Assembly (NCBI GenBank): GCA_947259005.1
Contig: CAMYKP010000006.1
Span: forward strand, 62,001 to 126,000
DNA length: 64,000 nucleotides
From: an uncultured Parasphingopyxis sp.
GTDB taxonomy: Bacteria; Pseudomonadota; Alphaproteobacteria; Sphingomonadales; Sphingomonadaceae
Direction of reading: 5' to 3'
Shown here: positions 10,196 through 18,856 of the stretch, piece after piece
Numbering within the stretch: position 1 is the first letter of the stretch
How the letters are laid out: each line of letters starts with the position of its first letter
The notes under the pieces: generated by a model
Seen by the model: the letters and a program-made list of their open reading frames with translations, nothing else
Databases searched by the model: none
Told to the model about the DNA's origin: nothing
Translations under genes and position numbers: made by a program

Positions 10196-10675
10196 ATGGG
10201 CGACGTTAACCATGAACCGACGATGGAAGAGATACTGGCTTCCATCAAGAAAATCATCGCGGAAGATGGCGAAACCGCCGTTTCCGAGCATGATGTCCGT
10301 TCGCGTCGCCGCCGGCCAGAACCGGCTGTGGCCGATCCGCTTCCTGAGCAATCTGCCGGGGATGACGTTCTTGAACTGACCGAGCAGTGTGAACCGGAAT
10401 CGGCGCATGACGAAGCAGTTGAAATCGAAGCAGATGCGGAACCGTTGGCCTCTGACGAAACGATCAAGGCGAGTCAGTCTGCGCTGGAGGCGCTTTCGGC
10501 AATTGCCAATCCGGTGAACCAGACCGAAAATGGCGATGATGCCCATCCGCTTGAGGGATTGGTCCGCGAAATGCTGCGGCCGTTGCTCAAGGATTGGATC
10601 GACCAAAACCTCCCCGCCCTGGTGGAAGAAATGGTCGCCCGGGAAATCGCGAAGATTGCGGCCAATCGGGGGTAA
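10196..10675 (+). CDS. PopZ-like polar scaffold protein (DUF2497)
   Basis: 159 residues from ATG 10196, 14 bases after the TolC stop. The N-terminus EPTMEEILASIKKIIAED is the conserved helix of DUF2497/PopZ that binds client proteins. The middle is acidic and low-complexity (about residues 30-110). The C-terminus (LEGLVREMLRPLLKDWIDQNLP, then LVEEMVAREI) is the conserved oligomerisation helix set. In Caulobacter PopZ forms a polar condensate anchoring the ParB-centromere complex. Here it follows tolC and precedes an S9 peptidase and, three receivers later, valS. A MipZ-like ATPase is also encoded in this window. Confidence 0.85.
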   Translation: MGDVNHEPTMEEILASIKKIIAEDGETAVSEHDVRSRRRRPEPAVADPLPEQSAGDDVLELTEQCEPESAHDEAVEIEADAEPLASDETIKASQSALEALSAIANPVNQTENGDDAHPLEGLVREMLRPLLKDWIDQNLPALVEEMVAREIAKIAANRG

Positions 10676-10716
10676 GTCCGCTTGCGCAGGAGGGACACTG
10701 CGCTATCACTGAAAGC

Positions 10717-12786
10717 ATGAAACGAATAACCCAGCTCGGCCTTGTGGCGGCCGCAGCCTTTGTCTGCGCGCCGGCGACTGCGCGTAATTTCACACCCGAA
10801 GATCTGGTGCAGCTAAATCGCCTTGGCGGCAGTGCGGTGACAGCGGATGGCGGCACGCTCATCTTTTCGATGAGCGAGACGGACCTCGACGCGAATGGAC
10901 GTCATAGTGATCTCTGGATGATTGATCTGCGCGAGCCGGCGGCTGCGCCGGAACGCTGGCGGGCATCGGCGGATGCAGATGAAAGCTCTCCGGCATTTTC
11001 GGCAGATGGCTCCGCAGTATATTATCTGTCTGACCGCAGCGGCTCAAGCCAAGTCTGGCGCGCACCTTTAGGTGAGGGCGATGCGGTCCAGGTAACCAAT
11101 GTCGCGGCGGACGTCGCGGGGTTCAGCATTTCCCCCGGCGGCGACCGGATTGCGATCTGGTTCGATGAGGCCCGCGATTGTCTGGATGTAAGCTGCCCGG
11201 ATGATACAGGCGCCGAACAGGCGGGAAGCGGCCGCTCCTATGATGAAATATTCGTCCGTCACTGGAGCAGCTGGAATGACGGGACCCAATCCCGCCTTGT
11301 GACCTTTGCCATGGAAAATGGTGTGGCGACCGGGGAGGGCGCAGTCGTTTCCCGGCCGCTGAACGGCGATACGCCAAGCCGCCCCTTTGGCGGCGGCGAG
11401 GAGATCGCCTGGCATCCGTCAGGCGCGTCGCTATTCTTTGCCCTGCGCGAATCCGGCCCAGCCGAACCGACATCCACTGATCTCGACATTTATCGCGTCT
11501 CCGCTGACGGTTCGAGCGCGCCCGAATTGCTGACCGCTGACAATGATGCGCTCGATTCCCTCCCGACCCCGTCTCCGGACGGCCGGTATCTGGCCTATGT
11601 CGCAATGGCCCGGCCCGGCTATGAGTCCGATCGCACGGTTCTTCATCTGCGCGACCTGATCACCGGAGAAACCCGCGCACTGACGGAAAATTGGGACCGC
11701 AGCGTGCAGGGCATTGCCTGGGCGCAGGATCTTCAGTCTCTCTGGCTGGTGGCCAAGGAAGGGCTGGATACGGCAATATTCCGCTACGTACTCGCCCAGG
11801 GGACGATCGAGCGGATTACCGGCGCGGGGAGCATAGGTTCGCTGTCCCCGCAGGCGGATGGGTCGCTGATGGTATCAATGGCCAGCGCGCTGGCGCCGTC
11901 CGACTTGTATCGCCTGTCTCCGGATGGCCAAATGCAGCAGCTGACCAATGTAAACGGCGCGCGGCTTGCGGATATCGAGATGCCGGTTCGCGAGGAATTT
12001 TCCTTTGAAGGTGCCAATGGCGACACTGTTTACGGTCAGATTTTCCGGCCCGCGGATCTGGCCGAAGGCGAGCAAGTTCCCGTTGCCCTGTTCGTACATG
12101 GTGGCCCCCAGGGTTCGTTCAGCAACAGCTGGTCCTATCGCTGGAATCCTGCTGCAATGGCGGCCCAAGGCTATGCCGCCGTCACGATCGATTTTCATGG
12201 CAGTACCGGGTACGGGCAGGCCTTTACCGACAGTATCAACAATGACTGGGGCGGAAAGCCGCTGCGCGATCTCCAGCTCGGCCTCGCAGCCGTTCTGGAG
12301 GCGAACCCGTGGATGGACGGCGAACGCCTGTGCGCGTTGGGGGCGTCCTATGGCGGTTATATGATGAACTGGATTGCCGGCAACTGGGCCGACCGGTTCG
12401 ACTGCCTCGTCAATCACGCCGGTATATTCGACCTGCGCCAATTCTATTATTCTACCGAAGAATTATGGTTCCCTGAACAGGATTTCGGCGGACCTTATTT
12501 CGATCGGGAAGACGCCTATGAGCGCTGGAACCCGGTGCACCATGTCGAAAACTGGCAAACGCCGATGCTCGTGATTCACGGGGAACGGGACTTCAGGATT
12601 CCCTACACTCAGAGCCTCGCCGCCTTCACCGCGCTGCAGAGGCAGGGGATCGCTTCGGAGCTGCTGATATTCCCGGACGAAAATCATTGGGTTCTCACGC
12701 CGCAAAACAGTTTGCAGTGGCACCGTACGGTGTATGACTGGGTTGCACGATGGACCGCAGCCGAAGAAGCCCGGGAGGAGGAATAA
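10717..12786 (+). CDS. secreted S9 family prolyl-oligopeptidase-like serine peptidase
   Basis: 689 residues from ATG 10717. The signal peptide is MKRITQLGLVAAAAFVCAPATA, so it is periplasmic. The N-terminal two thirds form a WD40/TolB-like beta-propeller (repeated SPDGRYLAYV-like blades: SADGSAVYYLSD, SPGGDRIAIW, SPQADGSLMV). The C-terminal alpha/beta hydrolase has the nucleophile motif GASYGGYMMN, the acid in HGERDFRIPY and the histidine in DENHWV, a complete triad. It resembles acylaminoacyl-peptidase/dipeptidyl-peptidase types (S9C/S9B) and probably cleaves small peptides. A strong AGGAGGG lies 22 bases before the ATG, too far for normal initiation, so the start has some doubt. Confidence 0.88.
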   Translation: MKRITQLGLVAAAAFVCAPATARNFTPEDLVQLNRLGGSAVTADGGTLIFSMSETDLDANGRHSDLWMIDLREPAAAPERWRASADADESSPAFSADGSAVYYLSDRSGSSQVWRAPLGEGDAVQVTNVAADVAGFSISPGGDRIAIWFDEARDCLDVSCPDDTGAEQAGSGRSYDEIFVRHWSSWNDGTQSRLVTFAMENGVATGEGAVVSRPLNGDTPSRPFGGGEEIAWHPSGASLFFALRESGPAEPTSTDLDIYRVSADGSSAPELLTADNDALDSLPTPSPDGRYLAYVAMARPGYESDRTVLHLRDLITGETRALTENWDRSVQGIAWAQDLQSLWLVAKEGLDTAIFRYVLAQGTIERITGAGSIGSLSPQADGSLMVSMASALAPSDLYRLSPDGQMQQLTNVNGARLADIEMPVREEFSFEGANGDTVYGQIFRPADLAEGEQVPVALFVHGGPQGSFSNSWSYRWNPAAMAAQGYAAVTIDFHGSTGYGQAFTDSINNDWGGKPLRDLQLGLAAVLEANPWMDGERLCALGASYGGYMMNWIAGNWADRFDCLVNHAGIFDLRQFYYSTEELWFPEQDFGGPYFDREDAYERWNPVHHVENWQTPMLVIHGERDFRIPYTQSLAAFTALQRQGIASELLIFPDENHWVLTPQNSLQWHRTVYDWVARWTAAEEAREEE

Positions 12787-12801
12787 AGGCGCGCGGTCGA
12801 A

Positions 12802-12826
12802 GGAACTAAATGGTTAATCCATGGTT
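12802..12826 (+). promoter_or_regulatory. EcfG-type (general stress response) promoter for receiver 1
   Basis: GGAAC at 12802-12806, then 16 bases, then GGTT (12823-12826), one mismatch from the alphaproteobacterial EcfG consensus GGAAC-N16/17-CGTT. The -10 end lies 22 bases before the GTG at 12849, leaving room for a short leader with GAGG. A CtrA-like TTAA-N7-TTTA (12814-12828) overlaps it. Confidence 0.55.
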
Positions 12827-12848
12827 TATAGGTAGAGGCTGAAAAGAG

Positions 12849-13238
12849 GTGAGTGTGACAGGCGACAAGACTGAGAAAGGCGGCAAAACGATCCTATATG
12901 TCGAGGATCAGGAAGATGTCGCACAGGTGGCTCAGGCCATGCTCGAAGAGCTTGGCTATGCGGTCATATACGCCAACAATGCTCAGCGAGCGCTCGATAT
13001 CCTCAAGGAACGGGACGATATTGATCTGCTGTTGACCGACATTGTGATGCCCGGCTCGCTCAATGGCGCCGATCTTGCGCAGCGGGTCCAGAAGGAAATG
13101 GGCCTGAAGGCCGTCCTCGTAACCGGCTATGCTGACAAGGCCATTCCGTCGGACCAGTTTGGTCGCTTCAACGTTATCCTTAAACCGTTCGGCATGGACG
13201 AACTGGGGGAACGCATTCGGGCGGTTCTGGCCGAATAG
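12849..13238 (+). CDS. single-domain response regulator (receiver 1)
   Basis: 129 residues, GTG start at 12849 (or GTG 12855, better spaced from AGAGG at 12845-12849). It is a lone receiver domain: acidic pair ED in YVEDQEDV, phosphoacceptor Asp in LLLTDIVMPG, switch Thr in LVTGYADKA, and the lysine in ILKPFGMDEL. There is no output domain. It is like the C-terminal receiver of the hybrid kinase at 3184, which has the same TDIVMPG and TGYA signatures, so it may be a diffusible version of such a receiver. It is followed by two further lone receivers. Function is likely phosphotransfer or competition for a kinase; the sequence does not show which. Confidence 0.9.
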   Translation: MSVTGDKTEKGGKTILYVEDQEDVAQVAQAMLEELGYAVIYANNAQRALDILKERDDIDLLLTDIVMPGSLNGADLAQRVQKEMGLKAVLVTGYADKAIPSDQFGRFNVILKPFGMDELGERIRAVLAE

Positions 13239-13433
13239 GACGTGCCGGCTCGAATATTGCCGCAGAAAAACTTATGGTCGTTAACGATCTGCAAACCATA
13301 CGTAATGGGAACGTTGCGTCTCTCCACTGGCGCAAACATCTGAAATAAAACCAATATAACTGAGACTCGAACGACGCCCTGCAGCGGGACATGCTAATAT
13401 CGCGGACAATCCTGATCACGGCAGAATATTCGG

Positions 13434-13458
13434 GGAACTTGTCGTCCCCGATTTCGTT
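13434..13458 (+). promoter_or_regulatory. EcfG-type promoter for receiver 2 (exact consensus)
   Basis: GGAAC at 13434-13438 and CGTT at 13455-13458 with exactly 16 bases between: a full match to the EcfG consensus. CGTT ends only eight bases before the ATG at 13467, so the expected transcription start falls at or next to the start codon, pointing to a leaderless or near-leaderless mRNA. Confidence 0.65.
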
Positions 13459-13466
13459 TAGGGGTT

Positions 13467-13889
13467 ATGGCTTTCACGAAACTCATTCAGAAACTCGCTG
13501 GTACCGACCCGGCCAAGGAGCATGCCCGGCAGGTCACTGTGCTTCTTGTCGACGATCAGCCCGACGTTGCCGAGGTGATGCAGGAGCTGCTGCAGGAATT
13601 CGGCTACAAGGTTGTCACCAAATCGAGCGCCTCCGCTGCACTTGACGTGCTGGCGACCAATCCTTCGATCAATATCGTCGTTTCCGATGTCGTGATGCCC
13701 GGAGAGCTCGGCGGCGCCGATATCGCAGAATTTGCAAAAGAGATGGCCGGCATCAAGACTATCCTGATCAGCGGTTTCCCGCATCACAAGATTACCCGCG
13801 AAAGCGTGGGCAAATATGATGTCGTCCTGAAGCCCTTCCTTATCGAGGAACTTGACGACTGTATCCGGAACGCACTCGCGAAGGACTAG
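13467..13889 (+). CDS. single-domain response regulator (receiver 2)
   Basis: 140 residues from ATG 13467. A short basic lead (about 20 residues) is followed by a full receiver: VLLVDDQPDV, phosphoacceptor Asp in IVVSDVVMPG, switch Ser in LISGFPHHK, and VVLKPFLIEEL. There is no output domain. AGGGG lies only two bases before the ATG, too near to act as a normal ribosome site, which agrees with a leaderless transcript from the promoter directly upstream. The 228-base spacer before it holds no other gene. Confidence 0.9.
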   Translation: MAFTKLIQKLAGTDPAKEHARQVTVLLVDDQPDVAEVMQELLQEFGYKVVTKSSASAALDVLATNPSINIVVSDVVMPGELGGADIAEFAKEMAGIKTILISGFPHHKITRESVGKYDVVLKPFLIEELDDCIRNALAKD

Positions 13890-13975
13890 TCGCCCGCACG
13901 TCCTGTCGAAAACCGCTTTGCGGAAACAATCTGCCTCGCAAAACCCTCGACTGAAAATATAATCCGGCTTCCGAT

Positions 13976-14000
13976 GGAACAGCAACGATCGCTAACCGTT
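13976..14000 (+). promoter_or_regulatory. EcfG-type promoter for receiver 3 (exact consensus)
   Basis: GGAAC at 13976-13980 and CGTT at 13997-14000 with 16 bases between, an exact EcfG-type match. The ATG at 14009 is eight bases past the -10, as for receiver 2. A CtrA-like CTAA-N7-TTAA (13992-14006) overlaps the -10 and presumed start site. Confidence 0.65.
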
Positions 14001-14008
14001 GGTTAACC

Positions 14009-14419
14009 ATGTTGCATACGCGAAAAACCGAGACGACTGGCGGGAGCGAAAGCTCCGGGCCCCGAACGGTCATGATCGTCGATGACAATCGCGATGTGCT
14101 GCAGACCATGGCCGAGATGGTCGAAAATTTGGGCTATTCCGTGAAAACGGCCTCGAATGGTTGCGATGCTCTCGATATCCTTTCAGTTGCCGATGATGTT
14201 TCGCTGGTGATTACGGATGTCGTGATGCCGGGTGAGTATAACGGCATCGACCTTTCAGTGCGGATAGGCGCGGATTTCCAAATCCCCACCATACTCGCAA
14301 CGGCTTCGCCCCGTCATCATTTCATGCGCAAAGCCGATAAGGGTGTAGAGTTGTTGCTCAAGCCCTTTTCGATCGACGAACTGGGTCGACGGATCGAGGC
14401 GGCGCTCGCGATCCACTAA
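14009..14419 (+). CDS. single-domain response regulator (receiver 3)
   Basis: 136 residues from ATG 14009. A polar lead of about 20 residues precedes a lone receiver: VMIVDDNRDV, phosphoacceptor Asp in LVITDVVMPG, then LATASPRHHF where receivers 1 and the hybrid kinase have TGYA, and LLLKPFSIDEL. The altered switch region suggests a different partner or behaviour. No ribosome site is visible before the ATG (GGTTAACC only), again suggesting a leaderless mRNA. It ends 65 bases before valS; the three receivers probably arose by duplication but have diverged widely. Confidence 0.9.
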   Translation: MLHTRKTETTGGSESSGPRTVMIVDDNRDVLQTMAEMVENLGYSVKTASNGCDALDILSVADDVSLVITDVVMPGEYNGIDLSVRIGADFQIPTILATASPRHHFMRKADKGVELLLKPFSIDELGRRIEAALAIH

Positions 14420-14484
14420 CCTTCATCGTCGGACGGCAAAAGCCTGTGGCGCACCGCGATCTGCCTTGCTAACCGCTGGTCGCT

Positions 14485-17199
14485 ATGACCGAACTATCCA
14501 AACATTTCGATCCTGCCGCCATTGAAGCGCGCTGGTATGCCCATTGGGAAGAGGAGGGGCTGTTCCGCCCCGACCGGCCCGAAGCCGATCCCTGGACGAT
14601 CGTAAACCCGCCGCCCAATGTGACGGGCAGCCTTCATATCGGCCATGCGCTGGACAATACCCTCCAGGATATCCTCGTCAGACATCAGCGGATGCTGGGC
14701 AAGGATGCGCTCTGGGTCGTCGGCACCGATCATGCGGGCATCGCGACCCAGATGGTCGTCGAACGGCAACTCAACGAGAAACAGCAGAAGCGCACCGATT
14801 TCAGCCGCGAAGAGTTTATCGCGAAAGTCTGGGAGTGGAAGGAAGAGAGCGGCGGCGAGATTACCGGCCAGCTCCGCCGGCTCGGCTGCTCGATGGACTG
14901 GTCGAATGAGCGCTTCACGATGGACGAGGGTTTTACCAAAGCCGTCACCAAGGTGTTTGTCGATCTTTACAATGACGGACTGATCTATCGCGACAAAAGG
15001 CTCGTGAACTGGGATCCGGGCCTCAAGACCGCTATCTCCGATCTCGAAGTCGAGACGCACGATATTCCCGGCAAATTCTGGCATTTCAAATATCCGCTCG
15101 CCGATGGTGTGACGCTGGATAACGGGCAGGACTATATCGAGGTTGCGACCACGCGGCCCGAGACCATGCTTGCCGACATGGCGGTTGCCGTTCACCCGAG
15201 CGACGAGCGCTATGCGAGCGTTGTCGGCAAGCAGGTCGTTCTGCCGATCACCGGGCGGCGCGTCGATATTGTCGCCGACGAACATGCCGATCCCGAACTG
15301 GGCAGCGGCGCGGTGAAGATCACGCCCGGCCATGATTTCAACGATTTCGAGGTCGGCAAGCGTGCCGGTTTCGCGGCGTCCGGGATGCTCAACATGCTCG
15401 ATGCCGAGGCCAATGTCTGCCAGACGGCGGACGGGCTTGTGCCGGAAGAGTTTATCGGCCTGCACCGTTTCCGCCGCGATGAAGTCGACGGAGCGCGCGA
15501 GCTTGTCGTCGTGCGGATGAAGGAACTGGGCTGCCTGATCCCGCATGTCACCAAGGACAAGGATGGCGAAACGCAGGAACAAGACGCCGAACCGCGCACC
15601 ATCGCCACGCCTTTTGGCGATCGTTCCAATGACGTGATCGAGCCGTGGCTCACCGATCAATGGTATGTCGATGCCGAGAAACTGGCCGTCGAGCCGATGG
15701 CCAAGGTCCGCTCCGGCGAGATCGATATCGTCCCGAAAAGTTGGGAAAAGACCTTTTTCAACTGGATGGAGAATATCCAGCCCTGGTGTGTTTCGCGGCA
15801 ATTGTGGTGGGGCCACCGGATACCGGCTTGGTATGATGCGGAAGGAAATTTCTACGTTGCTACCGATGAGTCTGAAGCGCAGGCACAGGCGGGAGAGGGT
15901 GTTGCGCTAACGCAAGACAATGACGTCCTCGACACATGGTTCTCTTCCGGTCTCTGGCCGTTCGCGACGCTTGGGTGGCCCGAGGAAACGCATGACCTGA
16001 AACGCCATTACCCGAACAATGTCCTGATTTCCGGTTTCGATATCCTGTTCTTCTGGGATGCGCGGATGATGATGCAGGGGCTGCATCTGATGGGTGAGGT
16101 GCCGTTTCACACCCTCTATCTTCACGGGCTGGTGCGCGCGGCGGACGGACAGAAAATGTCCAAATCCAAGGGAAATACCGTCGATCCGCTCGGGCTGATC
16201 GACCAATATGGCGCGGATGCGTTGCGCTTCTTCATGGCGGCGATGGAAAGCCAGGGCCGCGACATCAAGATGGATGAGAAGCGGGTCGAGGGCTATCGCA
16301 ATTTCGCGACCAAGCTGTGGAACGCGTCGCGCTTCTGCCAGTGCAACGGTATCGGCGCGAGCAAGACGCTCGCTGCGCCGAAAGCGGACCTCCCGGTCAA
16401 TCGCTGGATCATCTCCGAGACGGTGACGACGCTGAACGCGCTCAACAAGGCACTTGATGATCTGCGCTTCGATGGCGCAGCGGACACCATCTACCATTTT
16501 GTCTGGGACAAATTCTGCGACTGGTATCTGGAGCTGATCAAGCCCGAAATGGACGGCGCAGGCGCAGGGGAATGCCGCGACGTTGCCGGTTGGGTGCTCG
16601 ACCAGATTCTGGTGATGCTCCACCCGTTCATGCCCTTCATCACCGAAGAGCTGTGGCATGCGATGGGTGAGCGCAACTACGATATCATCGTCGCCAAATG
16701 GCCAGACCCGCGCGCGGACATCGATGCCGAAGCGGCCAGCGAGATTGGCTGGCTGATCAAGCTGATAAGCGAAACCCGCACGGCGCGTGCCGAACTCAAT
16801 ATCCCGCCGGGCGCCAAGCTCACGGTTCATGTTCGCGACGCCTCCGCTGCGACGCTTGAGCGGCTTGAGCGGCAATCCGCCGCGCTTGCCCGTGTCGGCC
16901 GTATCGAAAAGGTCAGTAGCGATGCCCCTCCCGAAGGCAGCGCGGCGCAGATTCCCGTCGATGAGGCGACCTATATACTCCCGCTTGAAGGCGTGATCGA
17001 TCTTGATGCCGAAAAGGCGCGGCTCGCCAAGGCGCTTGAGGCAGCCGAGAAGGAAGCCTCCTCGCTCGACAAGCGGCTTTCCAATCCGCAGTTCGTGGAA
17101 AAGGCAAAGCCCGAAGCGGTTGAAAAGGCGCGCGCCGATCATGCGGAAAAGGCAGCCGAGGCCGACCGGCTCAAGGCTGCGATAGAGCGATTGGGATAG
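14485..17199 (+). CDS. valS: valine--tRNA ligase
   Basis: 904 residues. Class I aminoacyl-tRNA synthetase charging tRNA-Val: [15 protein letters not shown] (HIGH signature) near residue 40, the large CP1 editing domain that hydrolyses mischarged Thr-tRNA (about 150-460, with [10 protein letters not shown]), and [13 protein letters not shown] (KMSKS) near residue 555. The anticodon-binding helical domain follows, and the last 65 residues form the ValS-type coiled-coil arm rich in Lys/Glu/Ala. Length is usual for the short proteobacterial type. Start ATG 14485. Confidence 0.97.
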   Translation: MTELSKHFDPAAIEARWYAHWEEEGLFRPDRPEADPWTIVNPPPNVTGSLHIGHALDNTLQDILVRHQRMLGKDALWVVGTDHAGIATQMVVERQLNEKQQKRTDFSREEFIAKVWEWKEESGGEITGQLRRLGCSMDWSNERFTMDEGFTKAVTKVFVDLYNDGLIYRDKRLVNWDPGLKTAISDLEVETHDIPGKFWHFKYPLADGVTLDNGQDYIEVATTRPETMLADMAVAVHPSDERYASVVGKQVVLPITGRRVDIVADEHADPELGSGAVKITPGHDFNDFEVGKRAGFAASGMLNMLDAEANVCQTADGLVPEEFIGLHRFRRDEVDGARELVVVRMKELGCLIPHVTKDKDGETQEQDAEPRTIATPFGDRSNDVIEPWLTDQWYVDAEKLAVEPMAKVRSGEIDIVPKSWEKTFFNWMENIQPWCVSRQLWWGHRIPAWYDAEGNFYVATDESEAQAQAGEGVALTQDNDVLDTWFSSGLWPFATLGWPEETHDLKRHYPNNVLISGFDILFFWDARMMMQGLHLMGEVPFHTLYLHGLVRAADGQKMSKSKGNTVDPLGLIDQYGADALRFFMAAMESQGRDIKMDEKRVEGYRNFATKLWNASRFCQCNGIGASKTLAAPKADLPVNRWIISETVTTLNALNKALDDLRFDGAADTIYHFVWDKFCDWYLELIKPEMDGAGAGECRDVAGWVLDQILVMLHPFMPFITEELWHAMGERNYDIIVAKWPDPRADIDAEAASEIGWLIKLISETRTARAELNIPPGAKLTVHVRDASAATLERLERQSAALARVGRIEKVSSDAPPEGSAAQIPVDEATYILPLEGVIDLDAEKARLAKALEAAEKEASSLDKRLSNPQFVEKAKPEAVEKARADHAEKAAEADRLKAAIERLG

Positions 17200-17201
17200 G
17201 C

Positions 17202-17239
17202 ATTCCAGTCATGCTGAATCTGTTGCAGCATGACGGAAT
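17202..17239. repeat. intergenic palindrome downstream of valS
   Basis: Left arm ATTCC-A-GTCATGCTG (17202-17216), nine-base loop, right arm CAGCATGAC-GGAAT (17226-17239): 14 pairs with one bulged A. There is no T-run after it. The CATGCTGAA...TTGCAGCATG core resembles palindromic units I recall between genes in sphingomonads. It may also serve as a transcript end for valS. Confidence 0.7.
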
Positions 17240-17287
17240 ATGCAAAGCTGCTAGCGCCTTTGTTTACGGCCCGCTAAACCCCGTTTC

Positions 17288-18280
17288 ATGACAAACCCTG
17301 CCTATCCCGCCCTGCGTATGCGCCGTACGCGCGCCACATCCTGGTCGCGCGCCATGGTCGCCGAAAACCGGCTTCACCCGTCGGACCTGATCTGGCCGCT
17401 TTTCGTGACGGATGGCGATGAGGAACAGCCGATTACGACCATGCCCGGCGTATCGCGCTGGCCGGTCGATCAGATTGCCGATCGCGCCGCCGAAGCGCGC
17501 GATGCCGGTATTCCCTGTGTGGCGCTCTTTCCGAACACCCAGTCCGATCTGCGGTCCGACAATGGCGATGAGGCGCTGAATCCCGACAATCTGATGTGTC
17601 GGGCGATTGGCGAGATCAAGGACGCGCTGGGCACCGATATTGGTATCCTCACCGATGTCGCACTGGACCCTTATACGAGCCACGGACAGGATGGGCTGGT
17701 CAGCAAGAATGGCCGGGTCCTCAATGATGATACGGTTTCGATCCTCGTCGAACAGGCGCTGAACCAGGTGCAGGCCGGGGCCGATATCGTCGCGCCGTCA
17801 GACATGATGGATGGCCGCGTCGGCGCGATCCGCGCGGCGCTGGAGGATGAAGGCCATACCAATGTGCAGATCATGGCCTATGCCGCCAAATATGCGAGCG
17901 CCTTTTACGGTCCGTTCCGCGATGCCGTGGGCAGCGGGGGCCTGCTGAAGGGCGACAAGAAAACCTATCAGATGGACCCGGCCAATAGCGAGGAAGCGCT
18001 GCGCGAAGTGGCGCTGGACATTGCCGAAGGCGCGGACAGCGTGATGGTGAAGCCGGGGCTTGCCTATCTCGATATTGTCCGGCGCGTGAAGGAGCGGTTC
18101 GAAGTGCCGGTCTATGCGTATCAGGTGTCCGGCGAATATGCGATGATCGAGGCGGCCGTCGCTGCAGGCGCCGGGGATCGCGATGGGCTGGTGCTGGAGA
18201 CGCTGCTAGCGTTCAAGCGGGCAGGGGCTTCTGGCGTGCTGACCTATCATGCGCTCCATGCGGCGCGCCTGATCGGATGA
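17288..18280 (+). CDS. hemB: delta-aminolevulinic acid dehydratase (porphobilinogen synthase)
   Basis: 330 residues. It condenses two 5-aminolevulinate molecules into porphobilinogen in haem synthesis. The Schiff-base lysines are seen in AYAAKYASAFYGPFRDA (about 200) and VMVKPGLAYLDI (about 250). At the place where zinc-type enzymes have a triple-cysteine site the sequence reads DVALDPYTSHGQDG, without cysteines, so this is a Mg/K-type enzyme as in many alphaproteobacteria. The ATG lies about 50 bases after the palindrome that follows valS, and a MntP-like gene begins ten bases downstream. Confidence 0.96.
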   Translation: MTNPAYPALRMRRTRATSWSRAMVAENRLHPSDLIWPLFVTDGDEEQPITTMPGVSRWPVDQIADRAAEARDAGIPCVALFPNTQSDLRSDNGDEALNPDNLMCRAIGEIKDALGTDIGILTDVALDPYTSHGQDGLVSKNGRVLNDDTVSILVEQALNQVQAGADIVAPSDMMDGRVGAIRAALEDEGHTNVQIMAYAAKYASAFYGPFRDAVGSGGLLKGDKKTYQMDPANSEEALREVALDIAEGADSVMVKPGLAYLDIVRRVKERFEVPVYAYQVSGEYAMIEAAVAAGAGDRDGLVLETLLAFKRAGASGVLTYHALHAARLIG

Positions 18281-18290
18281 TTCGCATCCG

Positions 18291-18836
18291 ATGATCCTTC
18301 GCCTGCTCGCGATTGGCATGGTGATCGCGCTGAACAATTTCGCGGTTTCGCTGGCGCTGGGCGCAATCGGGACGGAGAAGCGTTGGCGCATCATTGTAAT
18401 TTTCGGCATATTTGAATTCACCATCCCCCTGATCGGGCTTTTGATCGGGCAGAGCCTTGCCGGATATATCAGCGCCGCGATGGACTGGCTCGTGCCGGTA
18501 TTGCTGGTGCTTATCGGTGTCGCCGTGATCTGGGAAAGCTTTCGCTTCGGCCGTGACGACCAGAAACTCGCCGACATGACATCCAGCTGGGGCGGGTTGA
18601 TCCTGCTCGCCGCAGGGCTGGGTATCGACAATCTGTTCGTCGGCTTCAGCCTTGGCCTTGCCGGCGCGCATCCGTTCCTGCTGGCCACTGCCATAGCGAC
18701 CTGTTCGGTGACGTTCACGGCGATAGGACTGCAGATCGGGCATGTCTCGCGCCGGCACTGGGAATCGCGTACCGAGTTCATTGCGGGTGCGGGTCTGGTC
18801 TTTGTCGCCTTTGCCGTCTGGCAAGGCTGGATCTAG
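18291..18836 (+). CDS. MntP-like small membrane transporter (possible manganese efflux)
   Basis: 181 residues with about six hydrophobic helices and no signal peptide. Two inverted halves are visible: ALNNFAVSLALGAIG near residue 15 and GLGIDNLFVGFSLGLAG near residue 110. They match the paired D/N-xFxVSLxxG motif of the MntP/YebN Mn efflux family. The first motif has Asn where E. coli MntP has Asp, so the metal specificity is uncertain. It starts ten bases after hemB, perhaps cotranscribed. Start ATG 18291. Confidence 0.7.
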   Translation: MILRLLAIGMVIALNNFAVSLALGAIGTEKRWRIIVIFGIFEFTIPLIGLLIGQSLAGYISAAMDWLVPVLLVLIGVAVIWESFRFGRDDQKLADMTSSWGGLILLAAGLGIDNLFVGFSLGLAGAHPFLLATAIATCSVTFTAIGLQIGHVSRRHWESRTEFIAGAGLVFVAFAVWQGWI

Positions 18837-18856
18837 TTGGTCTAAGAGGCGGGCCG

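Noticed and set aside
13281-13295. TTAA-N7-CAAA as a CtrA site
   Set aside because: Two mismatches to the consensus, too weak.
13308-13335. GGAAC at 13308 in the spacer before receiver 2
   Set aside because: No CGTT or GTT at the right distance; the promoter nearer the gene at 13434 fits exactly.
14494-17142. Long minus-strand reading frames opposite valS (440 and 411 codons)
   Set aside because: They mirror the codon pattern of valS, which has full motifs; GC-rich genes give such open antisense frames.
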